In this document: one piece after another, positions 1 to 8,366 of the stretch
How positions within the stretch are numbered: position 1 is the first letter of the stretch
How the letters are laid out: each line of letters begins with the position of its first letter
NCBI GenBank assembly: GCA_005888955.1
Contig: VBCS01000028.1
Coordinates: 1-11,109 of the forward strand
Direction of reading: 5' to 3'
DNA length: 11,109 bases
DNA from: Betaproteobacteria bacterium
GTDB taxonomy: Bacteria; Pseudomonadota; Gammaproteobacteria; Burkholderiales; Casimicrobiaceae
Notes under the pieces: model-generated
Databases searched by the model: none
Told to the model about the DNA's origin: nothing
What the model saw: the letters and a program-made list of their open reading frames with translations, nothing else
Program-made: the position numbers and the translations under genes

Positions 1-1736
1 CCGAACTTGGTGACAAAGTCGACATAGATCGGCGGGCTGCTGTCGACCAGCGACAGATTGGTGTGCTCGTAGCGCAAGGCGAGGACCACGGTGTCGGTCT
101 CGGTCACAGGCACGCCGAATCCGACCGCTCCACCAAAAGTCCTCGAAGAATATTGCGCGATCGGCAGCGACGAGGAATTGACGCTCTTGTCGTAGACCTC
201 GATCGTCCGCGCGATACCGTCGGCGGTCCAGTACGGCTCGCTGTACGTCACGGCGACCGTGCGATTGATACGGCTCGTGTTCACGGCCGCGGTCAGCGCG
301 TTGCCAGTGCCGAAAACGTTGTTCTGCGAAACCGATCCCGAGAGCACCAAACCGTCGGCGCTGGAGTAGCCGACCCCCGCAAGCAGGTTGCCGGTCGCTT
401 TTTCGGTCACCGTCACGTCGAGATCGACCTGGTCGGGGCTGCCCGGCACGGCCGGCGTCTCCACGTTCACGTCGTCGAAGAAGTTGAGCCGGGTGATGCG
501 CACCTTCGAACGCTCGATGCGCGTCGCGTCGTACCAGGCGCCCTCGAGTTGGCGCAGCTCGCGGCGAATCACTTCGTCGCGGGTCTTGGCGTCGCCGCTG
601 ATGTTGATCTTGCGGATGTAGACACGGCGTCCCGGATCGATGAAGAACGTGAACGACGCCGTCCGTTTCTCGCGGTCGATCTCGGGGACGGCGTTGACAT
701 TGGCGAAGGCGTATCCGTCGCTGCCGAGGCGGTCGGATAGCGCCTTCGCGGACTGCGTGAGTTTTTCGCGCGAATACACGTCGCCGGGCTTGACCAGGAT
801 CAGGCGCGTCAGCTCGGGCTCGGGCAGCAGCAGCTCACCGGCAAGGCGAACATCGCCGACGCTGTACTTCGGGCCCTCGGTGATATTGATCGTGATGTAG
901 ATCTGCTCCTTGTCCGGCGTGATCGAAACCTGCGTCGAATCGGCCTGAAATTCGAGGTAACCCCGGTTGGTGTAGTAGCTGCGCAAGGTCTCCAGGTCGG
1001 CTTGCAACTTCTGCTTCGAGTACTGGTCGTTCTTGGTGTACCAGGTGAACCAGCCCGACGTCGAGAGCTGCATTTCCTTGATGAGCGTGCTCTCGGGAAA
1101 CGCCTGGGCGCCGACGATGTTGATATTGGCGATCTTCGCGACATCGCCCTCCTCGACCGTAAAGTTCACCGCGACACGATTGCGTTCCTGCGGCGTCACC
1201 GTGGTCGTGACCTGCATCGCGTAATAGCCGCGATTGATGTACTGGCGCTTGAATTCCTGCTCCGCTCGATCGAGCGCCGAGCGGTCGAAGATGCGGGACT
1301 CGACGACGCCGATATCCTTCAGCGCCTTGCGCAGCGTGTCCTTGTCGAATTCCTTGGTCCCGACGATGTCGATCTGGCTGATCGTCGGCCGCTCCTGGAC
1401 GATGACGACCAGCACGCCGCCCTCGACTTCGAGTCGCACATCGCGGAAAAACCCCGTCGCATACAGCGCCTTTACCGCTGCGGAAGCTTTTTCGTCATCG
1501 ACCCGGTCGCCGACTTTGATCGGCAGGTAGTTGAACACGGTCCCGGCGTCGGTGCGCTGCACCCCTTCGACGCGAATGTCTCTTACGGTGAACGGCTCGA
1601 ACGCCAGCGCCGCGGGCACGAACCGCGCCGACAGCAATACCACGAGCAATGCGAACCACGTCTTGATCCTGCCGGATGCGCGCGGTGCGACAGCCCGCGC
1701 GCCCTGGCGGGCATCAAAGGAAGCGGGAAAGATCAT
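1..1736 (-). CDS. bamA: BamA, outer-membrane protein assembly factor (3' end cut by window)
   Basis: BamA is the Omp85-family core of the BAM complex, which folds and inserts beta-barrel proteins into the outer membrane. About 578 codons are visible, running off the left edge. The ATG at 1734-1736 opens a long basic leader of about 26 residues, then a hydrophobic core (WFALLVVLL) and an ALA|F signal-peptidase-I-like site near residue 45. POTRA 1 begins with FTVRDIRVEGVQRT. Further POTRA repeats follow, with RGYY and RGYL turns, and the fifth carries RVYIRKINISGD. The start of the barrel is read at the edge (LVDSSPPIYVDFVTKF). The complete protein should be roughly 750-800 residues, so most of the barrel is missing. 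The start overlaps the end of rseP by 23 nt and no strong Shine-Dalgarno is seen, so coupled translation is likely. An ATG at 1712-1714 is out of frame. POTRA boundaries were not computed. Confidence 0.96.
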   Translation of the reverse strand, partial: MIFPASFDARQGARAVAPRASGRIKTWFALLVVLLSARFVPAALAFEPFTVRDIRVEGVQRTDAGTVFNYLPIKVGDRVDDEKASAAVKALYATGFFRDVRLEVEGGVLVVIVQERPTISQIDIVGTKEFDKDTLRKALKDIGVVESRIFDRSALDRAEQEFKRQYINRGYYAMQVTTTVTPQERNRVAVNFTVEEGDVAKIANINIVGAQAFPESTLIKEMQLSTSGWFTWYTKNDQYSKQKLQADLETLRSYYTNRGYLEFQADSTQVSITPDKEQIYITINITEGPKYSVGDVRLAGELLLPEPELTRLILVKPGDVYSREKLTQSAKALSDRLGSDGYAFANVNAVPEIDREKRTASFTFFIDPGRRVYIRKINISGDAKTRDEVIRRELRQLEGAWYDATRIERSKVRITRLNFFDDVNVETPAVPGSPDQVDLDVTVTEKATGNLLAGVGYSSADGLVLSGSVSQNNVFGTGNALTAAVNTSRINRTVAVTYSEPYWTADGIARTIEVYDKSVNSSSLPIAQYSSRTFGGAVGFGVPVTETDTVVLALRYEHTNLSLVDSSPPIYVDFVTKF

Positions 1737-3066
1737 TGAAAAGCGCCAAAGCCATCAACAGGGCCAGCACGGCCATGCCGATGCGCTGGCCGACCTCGAG
1801 GACGCGGTCGGAAACGGGACTGCCTTTCAAAATCTCGACCAGATAATACAACAAGTGTCCGCCATCGAGTAAGGGCACGGGCAGCAGGTTGAGCACCCCG
1901 AGGCTGATGCTGATCAGCGCGAGGTAGCCGATGAAACTCAGCACACCGGCCTGCGCAGACTGCCCGGCGAAATCTGCCATTGTCAGCGGACCGCTGATGT
2001 TTTTGAGCGACGCGCTGCCGGTAAGAATGCGTCCGAGCATCTTCAGCGTGAACACCGACAGTTCCCACGTCTTCGCCGCTCCCTGCACGAACGCCTCAGC
2101 GGGCGAGTAGCGCAACGTCAGCGCCAGGTTCGCAGCCGCCGCCGGATCGACGGCGAGCCGCATGCCGGCCATGCCGATCGTGCGCCCGTTCTGCTCGGTC
2201 GATTCGGGCACGAGAAAGGCATCGTACTCGCCGCCGTCGCGGCGAACGGTGAAGCGCAAGCGGTTGCCCGGATGCGCGTTGGTTGTCGCGGCGACATCCG
2301 CCGGCGAGCGCACGGCCTGCCCGTCGATCGCAACGATGGCATCGCCCTCCCGCAAGCCTGCCATCTGCGCAGGCTTGCCGGGCAGCACCTCGTGCACGCG
2401 CGGCGCGCCCAGGTCGATCTTCAACCCGAGCGCAGCCATGAAATTGCCTTCCCAATCGGCGGACGCGAGCGAGCCAAGCGGCAACTCGCGCGTCGCGCGC
2501 GTGTCGTCCGGCCGTTCGACCGAGAGCACCGCGCGATCTCCGCCCGAGAGACGCAACAGCCGCCAGCGCAGGTCCTGCCACGACCCCACGGGCTCGCCGT
2601 CGACGGCCCTCACGACATCGCCTGCAGCCAGACCGGCAACGGCCGCGGGAGATCCTGCCGGCGGCGATGCGAGCACTGCGCGCTGTCCCGGGATGCCCGC
2701 CATGTACGTGCCCGCAAAAAGCAGAACCGCGAGCAGCAAATTGGCGAGCGGCCCCGCGGCAACAATTGCGATCCGCTTCCACACGTTCTGGCGATTGAAT
2801 GCGCGCGACCGGTCCGCGGGAGCGACGTCGCCCTCGCGCTCGTCGACCATCTTGACGTAACCGCCGAGCGGAACGGCCGAGATCGCCCACTCCGTGGCAT
2901 CGCGGCCGATCCGTCGCGACCAGACGACGCGACCGAAACCAATCGAGAAGCGCAGCACCTTGACGCCGGCGAGCCGCGCGACGACGTAGTGACCAAGCTC
3001 GTGAAAGGTGATCAGAACGCCAAGCGTGACGGCGAAGGCAAAGACCTTCTGCGCGATGTCGATCAT
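1714..3066 (-). CDS. rseP: RseP, intramembrane site-2 zinc metalloprotease
   Basis: A 450-residue M50-family protease of the inner membrane. In E. coli RseP cleaves the anti-sigma factor RseA after DegS, releasing sigma-E, and also clears remnant signal peptides. The first transmembrane segment holds the zinc-binding HELGH (residues 22-26). A loop with GGYVKM follows, then a second hydrophobic segment (near residues 98-120), two PDZ domains (about 125-200 and 215-300), and the C-terminal membrane part with NLLPVPLLDGG (about 393-403), whose Asp is the third zinc ligand. Length matches E. coli (450). The ATG overlaps the dxr stop as ATGA, and the 3' end overlaps bamA. Co-expression with bamA fits a role in outer-membrane stress control. 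The open frame continues upstream of this ATG inside dxr, but the protein homology starts here. Confidence 0.97.
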   Translation of the reverse strand: MIDIAQKVFAFAVTLGVLITFHELGHYVVARLAGVKVLRFSIGFGRVVWSRRIGRDATEWAISAVPLGGYVKMVDEREGDVAPADRSRAFNRQNVWKRIAIVAAGPLANLLLAVLLFAGTYMAGIPGQRAVLASPPAGSPAAVAGLAAGDVVRAVDGEPVGSWQDLRWRLLRLSGGDRAVLSVERPDDTRATRELPLGSLASADWEGNFMAALGLKIDLGAPRVHEVLPGKPAQMAGLREGDAIVAIDGQAVRSPADVAATTNAHPGNRLRFTVRRDGGEYDAFLVPESTEQNGRTIGMAGMRLAVDPAAAANLALTLRYSPAEAFVQGAAKTWELSVFTLKMLGRILTGSASLKNISGPLTMADFAGQSAQAGVLSFIGYLALISISLGVLNLLPVPLLDGGHLLYYLVEILKGSPVSDRVLEVGQRIGMAVLALLMALALFNDLSRFL

Positions 3067-4271
3067 ACGGCGACAGCCTGCCGACCGAGCAGCTGTCGGG
3101 CCAGCGCGCGACCCGCGCGATCGGCCTCGAGCGCGTCGGCGAGCGAGGCGATAGGGCGCGCGGGCAACCGTGCAAGCGCCTCGGCGCACACGCCGGCAAT
3201 GTTGAGGAAACCGATCCCGCGCTCGAGGAAAGCTGCGACCGCTTCCTCGTTCGCGGCACTGAGCGTCGCAGGTGCGCTGCCGCCGGCAACGAGCGCGGCG
3301 CACGCGAGCTCCAGGCAGGGAAAACGCGCCGCATCGGGGACGGCAAAATGAAGTGAGCCGATCTGCGCCAGGTCGAGCGGCGCCACGCCCGCCGCGATGC
3401 GCTCGGGCCAGGCGAGCGCCTGCGCGATCGGCGTGCGCATGTCGGGATTGCCGAGCTGCGCCAGTACGGAGCCGTCGACGTATTCGACCAGCGAATGGAC
3501 AATGCTCTCGGGATGGATGACGACCTCGATCTGCTCGCGCGCGGCACCGAAAAGCCAATGCGCTTCGATGACTTCGAGACCCTTGTTCATCATCGTCGCC
3601 GAATCGACCGAGATCTTGCGCCCCATGCGCCAGCGTGGATGGGCACAGGCCTGATCGGGCGTCACGCTGACGAGCTCACCCACCGGCGTGGCGCGGAAGG
3701 GGCCGCCCGAAGCAGTCAGCAGGATCCGGCGTACGCCGCCCTTTTCGGGCACGCCCGCGTAGCCAGCCGGCAAACACTGGAAGATCGCGTTGTGCTCGCT
3801 GTCGATCGGCAGCAGCGTTGCGCCGCCTTCCCGCACGGCCGCCATGAACATGCCGCCGGCGAGCACCAACGTCTCCTTGTTGGCGAGCAGAATGCGCTTG
3901 CCCGCGCGCGCCGCAGCCATCGTCGGAGCGAGCCCCGCCCCGCCTACGATCGCGGCGACGACGGTATCGACTTCCGGCAGTGTCGCGGCTTCGCACAAGC
4001 CCTCGGCGCCGGAGAGCACCCGCGTCGGCAGGCCCTCCCGGCGCACCGCCGAGGCCAGCTCGCGCGCCGCATCCGGGTCCAGCAACGCGGCAAACTGCGG
4101 CCGGAAACAGGCGACCATTTCGAGCAATCGTTCCCACTGCCGGTTCGCCGCCAGCGCAGTCACGGTGAATCGCTCCGGGTGTTGCGCGACGACGTCCAGC
4201 GTCGATGCGCCGATCGATCCGGTCGCGCCTAGGATCGCTATCTTGCGTGCTGCATGCGTCACCGTCTTCAT
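3063..4271 (-). CDS. dxr: 1-deoxy-D-xylulose 5-phosphate reductoisomerase (Dxr/IspC)
   Basis: A 402-residue cytosolic enzyme that converts DXP to 2-C-methyl-D-erythritol 4-phosphate with NADPH, the committed step of the MEP isoprenoid pathway. The nucleotide-binding loop GATGSIG lies at residues 15-21 and LLANKET near 128-134. The metal ligands are recognisable as D157 and E159 in IDSEHNAIFQ and E233 in NKGLEVIEAHW. HPESIVHS (from about 253) and GNPDMRTPIAQ are also conserved. Length is typical (about 400). The ATG at 4269-4271 forms an ATGA overlap with the cdsA stop, and its own stop overlaps the rseP start in the same way. Its product feeds isopentenyl diphosphate to UppS, encoded two genes upstream, so the linkage is functional. 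No separate promoter was seen. Confidence 0.97.
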   Translation of the reverse strand: MKTVTHAARKIAILGATGSIGASTLDVVAQHPERFTVTALAANRQWERLLEMVACFRPQFAALLDPDAARELASAVRREGLPTRVLSGAEGLCEAATLPEVDTVVAAIVGGAGLAPTMAAARAGKRILLANKETLVLAGGMFMAAVREGGATLLPIDSEHNAIFQCLPAGYAGVPEKGGVRRILLTASGGPFRATPVGELVSVTPDQACAHPRWRMGRKISVDSATMMNKGLEVIEAHWLFGAAREQIEVVIHPESIVHSLVEYVDGSVLAQLGNPDMRTPIAQALAWPERIAAGVAPLDLAQIGSLHFAVPDAARFPCLELACAALVAGGSAPATLSAANEEAVAAFLERGIGFLNIAGVCAEALARLPARPIASLADALEADRAGRALARQLLGRQAVAV

Positions 4272-5113
4272 CGGATCGCATACTGCGCGATGAGCGCAGC
4301 CGCCGGCATCGCCGCGAGTAGCGCGTCGATACGGTCGAGCACGCCGCCGTGGCCCGGCAGGATGCGTCCGCTGTCCTTGACGCCACGCTGCCGCTTCAAC
4401 TGCGATTCGAACAAATCGCCCACGATCGACAATGCGGTGAGCGCGAGAACGAGCGCTAGCCAGATCGCGAGCGCGCCGAGGGAGCCCGCGCGTGCAAAAC
4501 CGGCCTCAGGCGCGAACCAGAGCAAGGCGAGCGCATAGAGTCCCGTGGCGAGCAGCGCGCCATAGACTCCCTCCCAGGTCTTACCCGGACTGATCGTCGG
4601 CGCGAGCTTGCGTTTGCCGAAAGCGCGGCCACTGAAGTAGGCGGCGCTGTCCGCGATCCACACGATCGCCATCAAGGCAAGCAACAGCCACGGCGAGCGG
4701 GCCCGGATCTGCACCACGGCCACCCACGTCGCGATCAGAACCAGCCAGCCGACGACCGCGAGCGCGAGCTTCGACTCGACGCGCCAGCCTGTGGCGAGCC
4801 ACGCCGGCGCCAACAGCAGCCAGAACAGCGTTGCCGCGCCGCAGACGACAAGCGTAATCGCCTCGGGCCAACCGCTCTGCGTCTCGAAGCCGCTTACCGG
4901 AACGAACAATAGATCGAGCCCGATCAGCAACGTGCCGGCGACGAATAGCAGCCACATCGTTCTGCGGTATTCCGCAAGCTCGGCCCACTCCACCGCCGCA
5001 ACGCCGACGATGGCCAGCGTGAAGACGCCCCAGCCGATCGGCCCGAGCCAGAACAGAGCCCCGAGAGTCAAGGGAATCAGCACGGCCGCAGTGAGAATGC
5101 GCGTCTTGAGCAT
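4268..5113 (-). CDS. cdsA: Phosphatidate cytidylyltransferase (CDP-diacylglycerol synthase)
   Basis: An inner-membrane enzyme of 281 residues that makes CDP-diacylglycerol from phosphatidic acid and CTP, the precursor of all the cell's phosphoglycerides. The protein is almost entirely hydrophobic, with around eight likely membrane segments beginning at LTAAVLIPLTLGALFWL. The C-terminal part carries the family signature: S237 with KR just after it, then KDSGRILPGHGGVLDRID, which holds the metal-binding Asp residues. The motif ISPGKTWEG precedes it. The start is the ATG at 5111-5113, 11 nt after the uppS stop, with only a weak purine-rich ribosome site. The longer open frame upstream is antisense-type noise inside uppS in another frame. 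The stop forms an ATGA overlap with dxr. Confidence 0.96.
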   Translation of the reverse strand: MLKTRILTAAVLIPLTLGALFWLGPIGWGVFTLAIVGVAAVEWAELAEYRRTMWLLFVAGTLLIGLDLLFVPVSGFETQSGWPEAITLVVCGAATLFWLLLAPAWLATGWRVESKLALAVVGWLVLIATWVAVVQIRARSPWLLLALMAIVWIADSAAYFSGRAFGKRKLAPTISPGKTWEGVYGALLATGLYALALLWFAPEAGFARAGSLGALAIWLALVLALTALSIVGDLFESQLKRQRGVKDSGRILPGHGGVLDRIDALLAAMPAAALIAQYAIR

Positions 5114-5124
5114 CGCCGGAAATC

Positions 5125-5874
5125 TCAGTCGCTCGCCTCGACCTGCTCGCTGGTGCGCCCGAAACGGCGCTCGCGCTGCCGGTAGGACGCGATCGCCGTC
5201 TCCAGCGCAGCGGCGTCGAAGTCGGGCCAGAGCATATCGGTAAAGTAGAACTCCGCGTAGGCGAGCTGCCAGAGCAGGAAGTTGGAGATCCTCTGCTCGC
5301 CGCCGGTACGGATAAACAGATCCGGTTCCGGCGCGTAGGCCATCGACAGGAACCGCTCCAGCGCTTCGGGCGCGAAGGTCTGTGCCGCCTCCGGGTTTGC
5401 CGCGATGAGCTTGTGCGCGGCTTGCGCGATGTCCCAGCGTCCGCCGTAGGTCGCGGCAACAGTGAGGGTCAGTCGCGCATTCTGCGCGGTAAGCGCCTCG
5501 CCGGCCGCGATCAGCTCCCGGATTCGCGGTTCGAAGCGCGCGGTATCGCCGATCACCTTGAACCGGATGCCGTTCTCGTCGAGCTTTGCGACTTCCTGCT
5601 CGAGTGCCCGCAGAAAGAGCTGCATCAGGATCGATACCTCCTCGGCAGGGCGGCGCCAATTCTCGCTCGAAAAAGCAAAGAGCGTCAGGAACTCGACGCC
5701 GCGTTCGATGCACGCGCGCACCGTCGTGCGTACGGCCTCGACGCCTTTGCGGTGGCCGGCGACGCGCGGCAGCATACGCTGTTTCGCCCAGCGGCCGTTG
5801 CCGTCCATGATGATCGCGATGTGCCGCGGGACTTTGCGCGGCGCGGGGATCTCGCGCGTAGAGCTTTCGAACAC
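5125..5874 (-). CDS. uppS: Undecaprenyl diphosphate synthase (cis-prenyltransferase)
   Basis: A cytosolic enzyme of 249 residues that adds eight isopentenyl units to farnesyl diphosphate to give C55 undecaprenyl diphosphate, the lipid carrier for peptidoglycan and O-antigen precursors. The catalytic loop HIAIIMDGNGRWAK has the essential Asp at residue 24. FAFSSENWRRP (66-76) and RTGGEQRISNFLLWQ (189-203) bind substrate and Mg. The whole protein aligns with E. coli UppS. The start is a GTG at 5872-5874. No ATG, GTG or TTG lies between it and the frr stop in this frame, although the frame is open all the way back to that stop. No clear Shine-Dalgarno precedes it, so either initiation is weak or it depends on coupling across the 72-nt gap. 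Confidence 0.96.
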   Translation of the reverse strand: MFESSTREIPAPRKVPRHIAIIMDGNGRWAKQRMLPRVAGHRKGVEAVRTTVRACIERGVEFLTLFAFSSENWRRPAEEVSILMQLFLRALEQEVAKLDENGIRFKVIGDTARFEPRIRELIAAGEALTAQNARLTLTVAATYGGRWDIAQAAHKLIAANPEAAQTFAPEALERFLSMAYAPEPDLFIRTGGEQRISNFLLWQLAYAEFYFTDMLWPDFDAAALETAIASYRQRERRFGRTSEQVEASD

Positions 5875-5946
5875 CGGAAATGGCCGAGGCGGCGGGCGGG
5901 ACTCGTTGCGTGGCGATTGCGATGGACGGGCGACGCCGCCTACGCG

Positions 5947-6504
5947 TTAGACCGCCAGCAGATCCGCTTCCTTGCCCTGGAGCACCTTGTCGATCTCGGT
6001 GATGTACCGGTCGGTGAGCTTTTGTACATCGACCTGCGCATGTCGCTCATCGTCCTCCGAGACTTCATGATCCTTGAGCAGTTTCTTCAGGTGTTCGTTC
6101 GTGTCGCGCCGGATGTTGCGAACCGCGATCCGCGCGTTCTCGGCTTCGTGCCGAACCACCTTGATCAATTCCTTGCGCCGATCTTCCGTGAGCGCAGGCA
6201 TCGGCACTCGGATCAAGTCGCCGGAGGTTGCGGGATTGAGACCGAGATCCGAATCCCGGATCGCCTTTTCGACAACCTGGACCATCTTCTTCTCCCACGG
6301 CTGCACCGCGATCGTCCGCGCGTCGGCCAGCGTAACGTTGGCGACTTGATTGATCGGCATCATCGAGCCGTAATAATCTACCTGGATATGGTCGAGCAGA
6401 CCCGTATGGGCTCGGCCGGTACGCACCTTCTGATAGTCGTGCTTGAGAGCGTCGACGGTCTTCTGCATTTTGTGCTCGGCGGACTTCTTAAGCTCTGCGA
6501 TCAT
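5947..6504 (-). CDS. frr: Ribosome recycling factor
   Basis: RRF, with EF-G, splits post-termination ribosomes into subunits. The product has 185 residues, the same length as in E. coli. The N-terminal helix starts MIAELKKSAEHKMQKTV. Conserved segments include KVRTGRAHTGLLDHIQVDYYG (about 26-46), PWEKKMVQ (about 69-76) and VRNIRRDTNE, with Arg129 and Arg132 corresponding to residues known to be important in E. coli RRF. The start ATG at 6502-6504 is preceded by a nearly ideal Shine-Dalgarno sequence (AAGGAGG at 6510-6516). The gene lies 19 nt after pyrH, the order seen across proteobacteria. It ends in TAA. Confidence 0.98.
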   Translation of the reverse strand: MIAELKKSAEHKMQKTVDALKHDYQKVRTGRAHTGLLDHIQVDYYGSMMPINQVANVTLADARTIAVQPWEKKMVQVVEKAIRDSDLGLNPATSGDLIRVPMPALTEDRRKELIKVVRHEAENARIAVRNIRRDTNEHLKKLLKDHEVSEDDERHAQVDVQKLTDRYITEIDKVLQGKEADLLAV

Positions 6505-6509
6505 CGGCT

Positions 6510-6516
6510 CCTCCTT
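6510..6516 (-). promoter_or_regulatory. Strong Shine-Dalgarno of frr
   Basis: On the minus strand this reads AAGGAGG, five bases from the ATG of frr. It is the strongest ribosome-binding site in the window and fixes the frr start. It sits in the 19-nt gap after the pyrH stop and predicts independent, high-rate initiation for this translation factor. Confidence 0.85.
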
Positions 6517-6523
6517 AGCCTGT

Positions 6524-7288
6524 CTAACAGTGAACGAGCGTGCCCTCGTCCTCGCCCATCACCACGCGCTTCAGCGCGCCGGGCACGAAGATGCTGAAAA
6601 CCTTGAGGAGCATGTTCTGGTCGCGGCACAGCGCCAGTGCGGTCGCATCCATCACCTTGAGGTTCTTGACCATCGCCTCGTCGAAGGTCAAGGTCGGATA
6701 GCGCTTCGCCGCCGGATCCCTCTTCGGGTCCGAGGTATACACGCCGTCGACTTTCGTGGCCTTGAGCACGATGTCGACGCCCATCTCGCGGCCGCGCAGC
6801 GCCGCGGCGGTGTCGGTGGTGAAGAACGGATTGCCGGTGCCCGCGGCGAAGATCACGACCTTGTTCTCCTCCAGATAGCGCAGCGCCTTGCCGCGAATGT
6901 AGGGCTCCGCGACCTGGTCGATCGACAGCGCCGACTGCACGCGCGAGACGAGCCCGGCGCGGCGCATCGCGTCCTGCAGCGCCAGCGCGTTCATCAGCGT
7001 CGCCAGCATTCCCATGTAGTCGGCGGTCGCCCGATCCATGCCCGCGGCGCCTGGGGCGACCCCGCGAAAGATATTGCCACCGCCGATCACAACGGCGACC
7101 TGCACGCCGAGCCGGACGATCTCGCCGATTTCGGCGACGATGCGGTCGATCACCTCGCGATTGATGCCGTACGGGTCACCGCCCATGAGCGCTTCGCCCG
7201 ACAGCTTGAGCAGGACGCGCTTGTACGCGGGTTCGGCCCGCACGGCCGCTGCGGCCGTGGGCAACGTCGCGACAATCGGTGCAGTCAT
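6524..7288 (-). CDS. pyrH: UMP kinase (bacterial uridylate kinase)
   Basis: An amino-acid-kinase-family enzyme that phosphorylates UMP to UDP with ATP. In bacteria it is a hexamer controlled by GTP and UTP. The 254-residue product contains RVLLKLSGEAL (from about 24), VVIGGGNIFRG (66-76), AGTGNPFFTTD (149-159) and KATKVDGVYTSDP (176-188), all family hallmarks. Compared with E. coli PyrH (241 residues) it has an extra Ala-rich N-terminus of about 12 residues before AYKRVLLKLSG. The ATG at 7286-7288 has a GGAG nine bases upstream. A GTG at codon 16 is a possible alternative start closer to the usual length, but lacks an obvious ribosome site. It lies 51 nt after tsf and ends in TAG. Confidence 0.97.
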   Translation of the reverse strand: MTAPIVATLPTAAAAVRAEPAYKRVLLKLSGEALMGGDPYGINREVIDRIVAEIGEIVRLGVQVAVVIGGGNIFRGVAPGAAGMDRATADYMGMLATLMNALALQDAMRRAGLVSRVQSALSIDQVAEPYIRGKALRYLEENKVVIFAAGTGNPFFTTDTAAALRGREMGVDIVLKATKVDGVYTSDPKRDPAAKRYPTLTFDEAMVKNLKVMDATALALCRDQNMLLKVFSIFVPGALKRVVMGEDEGTLVHC

Positions 7289-7339
7289 GGCGGTGCGCTC
7301 CGGATCGGTTATCTAGAACTCAAGGCAAGTGAGGCGGCT

Positions 7340-8233
7340 TTAGGCTGTCTTGGCCATTGCCGCAACCTCCGCCGCAAAATCATCCCTTTTCTTGTCGATG
7401 CCCTCGCCGACGACGTACAGCTCGAACCCCGTTACGGATGCGCCTTTGCTCTCGAGGTATTTCTCGATCGACAGGTCGGGATTCTTGACAAACGGCTGAC
7501 CGAGCAGCGTCACCTCGGACAGGAACTTGTTGATCTTCCCGTCGACCATCTTGGCGACGATGTCCGCAGGCTTTCCCGACTCGGCGGCCTGCGCCGCGTA
7601 AATCGCGCGTTCGCGCTCGACCAGGTCCTTGGGCACCTGGTCGCGAGCCACGCAGACCGCACGTACCGAGGCGACCGACGCCGCGACGTGCATCGCGACG
7701 TCCTTGCCGGTCTGCTCGTCGCCGCCTTCGTACGCGACGGTCACGCCGATGCGGCCGCCCCCGTGCAGGTACTGCGCGAGTTTCCCCGGGGTCGAAATTC
7801 GGACGAAGCGGCGGATCGACACGTTCTCGCCGATTTTCTGCACCAGCGCCTGCCGCGCATTCTCCACCGTTCCACCATCGAGCGCCGAGGACGCGAGCGA
7901 CGCAGCGTCGGCCGGGTTCTTCTCGGCGACGACCTGCGCCAACTTTCTGGCGAACGCGACGAAATCGGCGTTGCGGGCCACGAAATCGGTTTCGCAGTTC
8001 AACTCGACCATGGCTCCGGTCTTGCCGTCGGCCGAGAGAAACGCGCCGATCACGCCTTCGGCGGCGATGCGGTCCGCCGCCTTCGACGCTCTGGCGCCGC
8101 TCCGGATGCGGAGCAGCTCCTCAGCCTTCGCTGCGTCACCGCCGGTTTCGGCCAGCGCCTTCTTGCATTCCATCATGGGCAGCCCCGTCCGGCTGCGCAG
8201 GTCCATCACCATGCTTGCGGTAATTTCCGCCAT
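7340..8233 (-). CDS. tsf: Elongation factor Ts
   Basis: EF-Ts is the guanine-nucleotide exchange factor that regenerates EF-Tu-GTP. The 297-residue product starts with the UBA-like N-domain (MAEITASMVMDLRSRTG) and carries both family signatures: LRSRTGLPMMECKKAL (12-27) and ELNCETDFVARN, with the Asp-Phe of TDFV at 83-84 that contacts EF-Tu's Mg-binding region. The dimerisation region and C-terminal module follow, and the protein ends in KTA. Length is close to E. coli (283 residues). The ATG at 8231-8233 has TGGAG eight bases upstream (8242-8246). It follows rpsB after a 133-nt spacer, as in the classical rpsB-tsf operon. Confidence 0.98.
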   Translation of the reverse strand: MAEITASMVMDLRSRTGLPMMECKKALAETGGDAAKAEELLRIRSGARASKAADRIAAEGVIGAFLSADGKTGAMVELNCETDFVARNADFVAFARKLAQVVAEKNPADAASLASSALDGGTVENARQALVQKIGENVSIRRFVRISTPGKLAQYLHGGGRIGVTVAYEGGDEQTGKDVAMHVAASVASVRAVCVARDQVPKDLVERERAIYAAQAAESGKPADIVAKMVDGKINKFLSEVTLLGQPFVKNPDLSIEKYLESKGASVTGFELYVVGEGIDKKRDDFAAEVAAMAKTA

Positions 8234-8366
8234 GCTGCTTGCTCCAGGTCTTCGAGTCGCCGCCCGGCAAAGTCAGGTGCCGAGCGACGCATTGCGTTTT
8301 TTCATCCCCACGGGCTGCCGGAGCAACCGGCGAGACCGATCAAAAAGGGGCCGCGGGTCCTTGCGG
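8234..8366 (-). other. rpsB-tsf spacer with a small hairpin
   Basis: This 133-nt gap is the longest inside the minus-strand operon. It contains a perfect small inverted repeat at 8317-8331 (GCCGG, five-base loop, CCGGC). On the minus strand a CCCCTTTTT run lies just upstream of this hairpin, not after it, and an A-run follows it, so the arrangement does not match an intrinsic terminator. No open reading frame of note is present. Partial attenuation or RNA processing between the two genes is conceivable, because S2 and EF-Ts are needed in different amounts, but the sequence gives only weak support. Confidence 0.35.

Noticed and set aside
1712..1714. Possible frameshift at the bamA start, because an ATG overlaps the rseP stop as TGATG
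   Set aside because: That ATG is out of frame with BamA. The true frame has its own ATG at 1734-1736 and stays open, so no frameshift is needed.
63..1739. Long plus-strand open frames opposite bamA
   Set aside because: They are Arg/His/Asp-rich antisense shadows of a GC-rich gene. The minus-strand frame gives an unmistakable BamA.
8317..8366. Intrinsic terminator between rpsB and tsf
   Set aside because: The T-run precedes the 5-bp hairpin in the direction of transcription, and no stable stem directly precedes the T-run.
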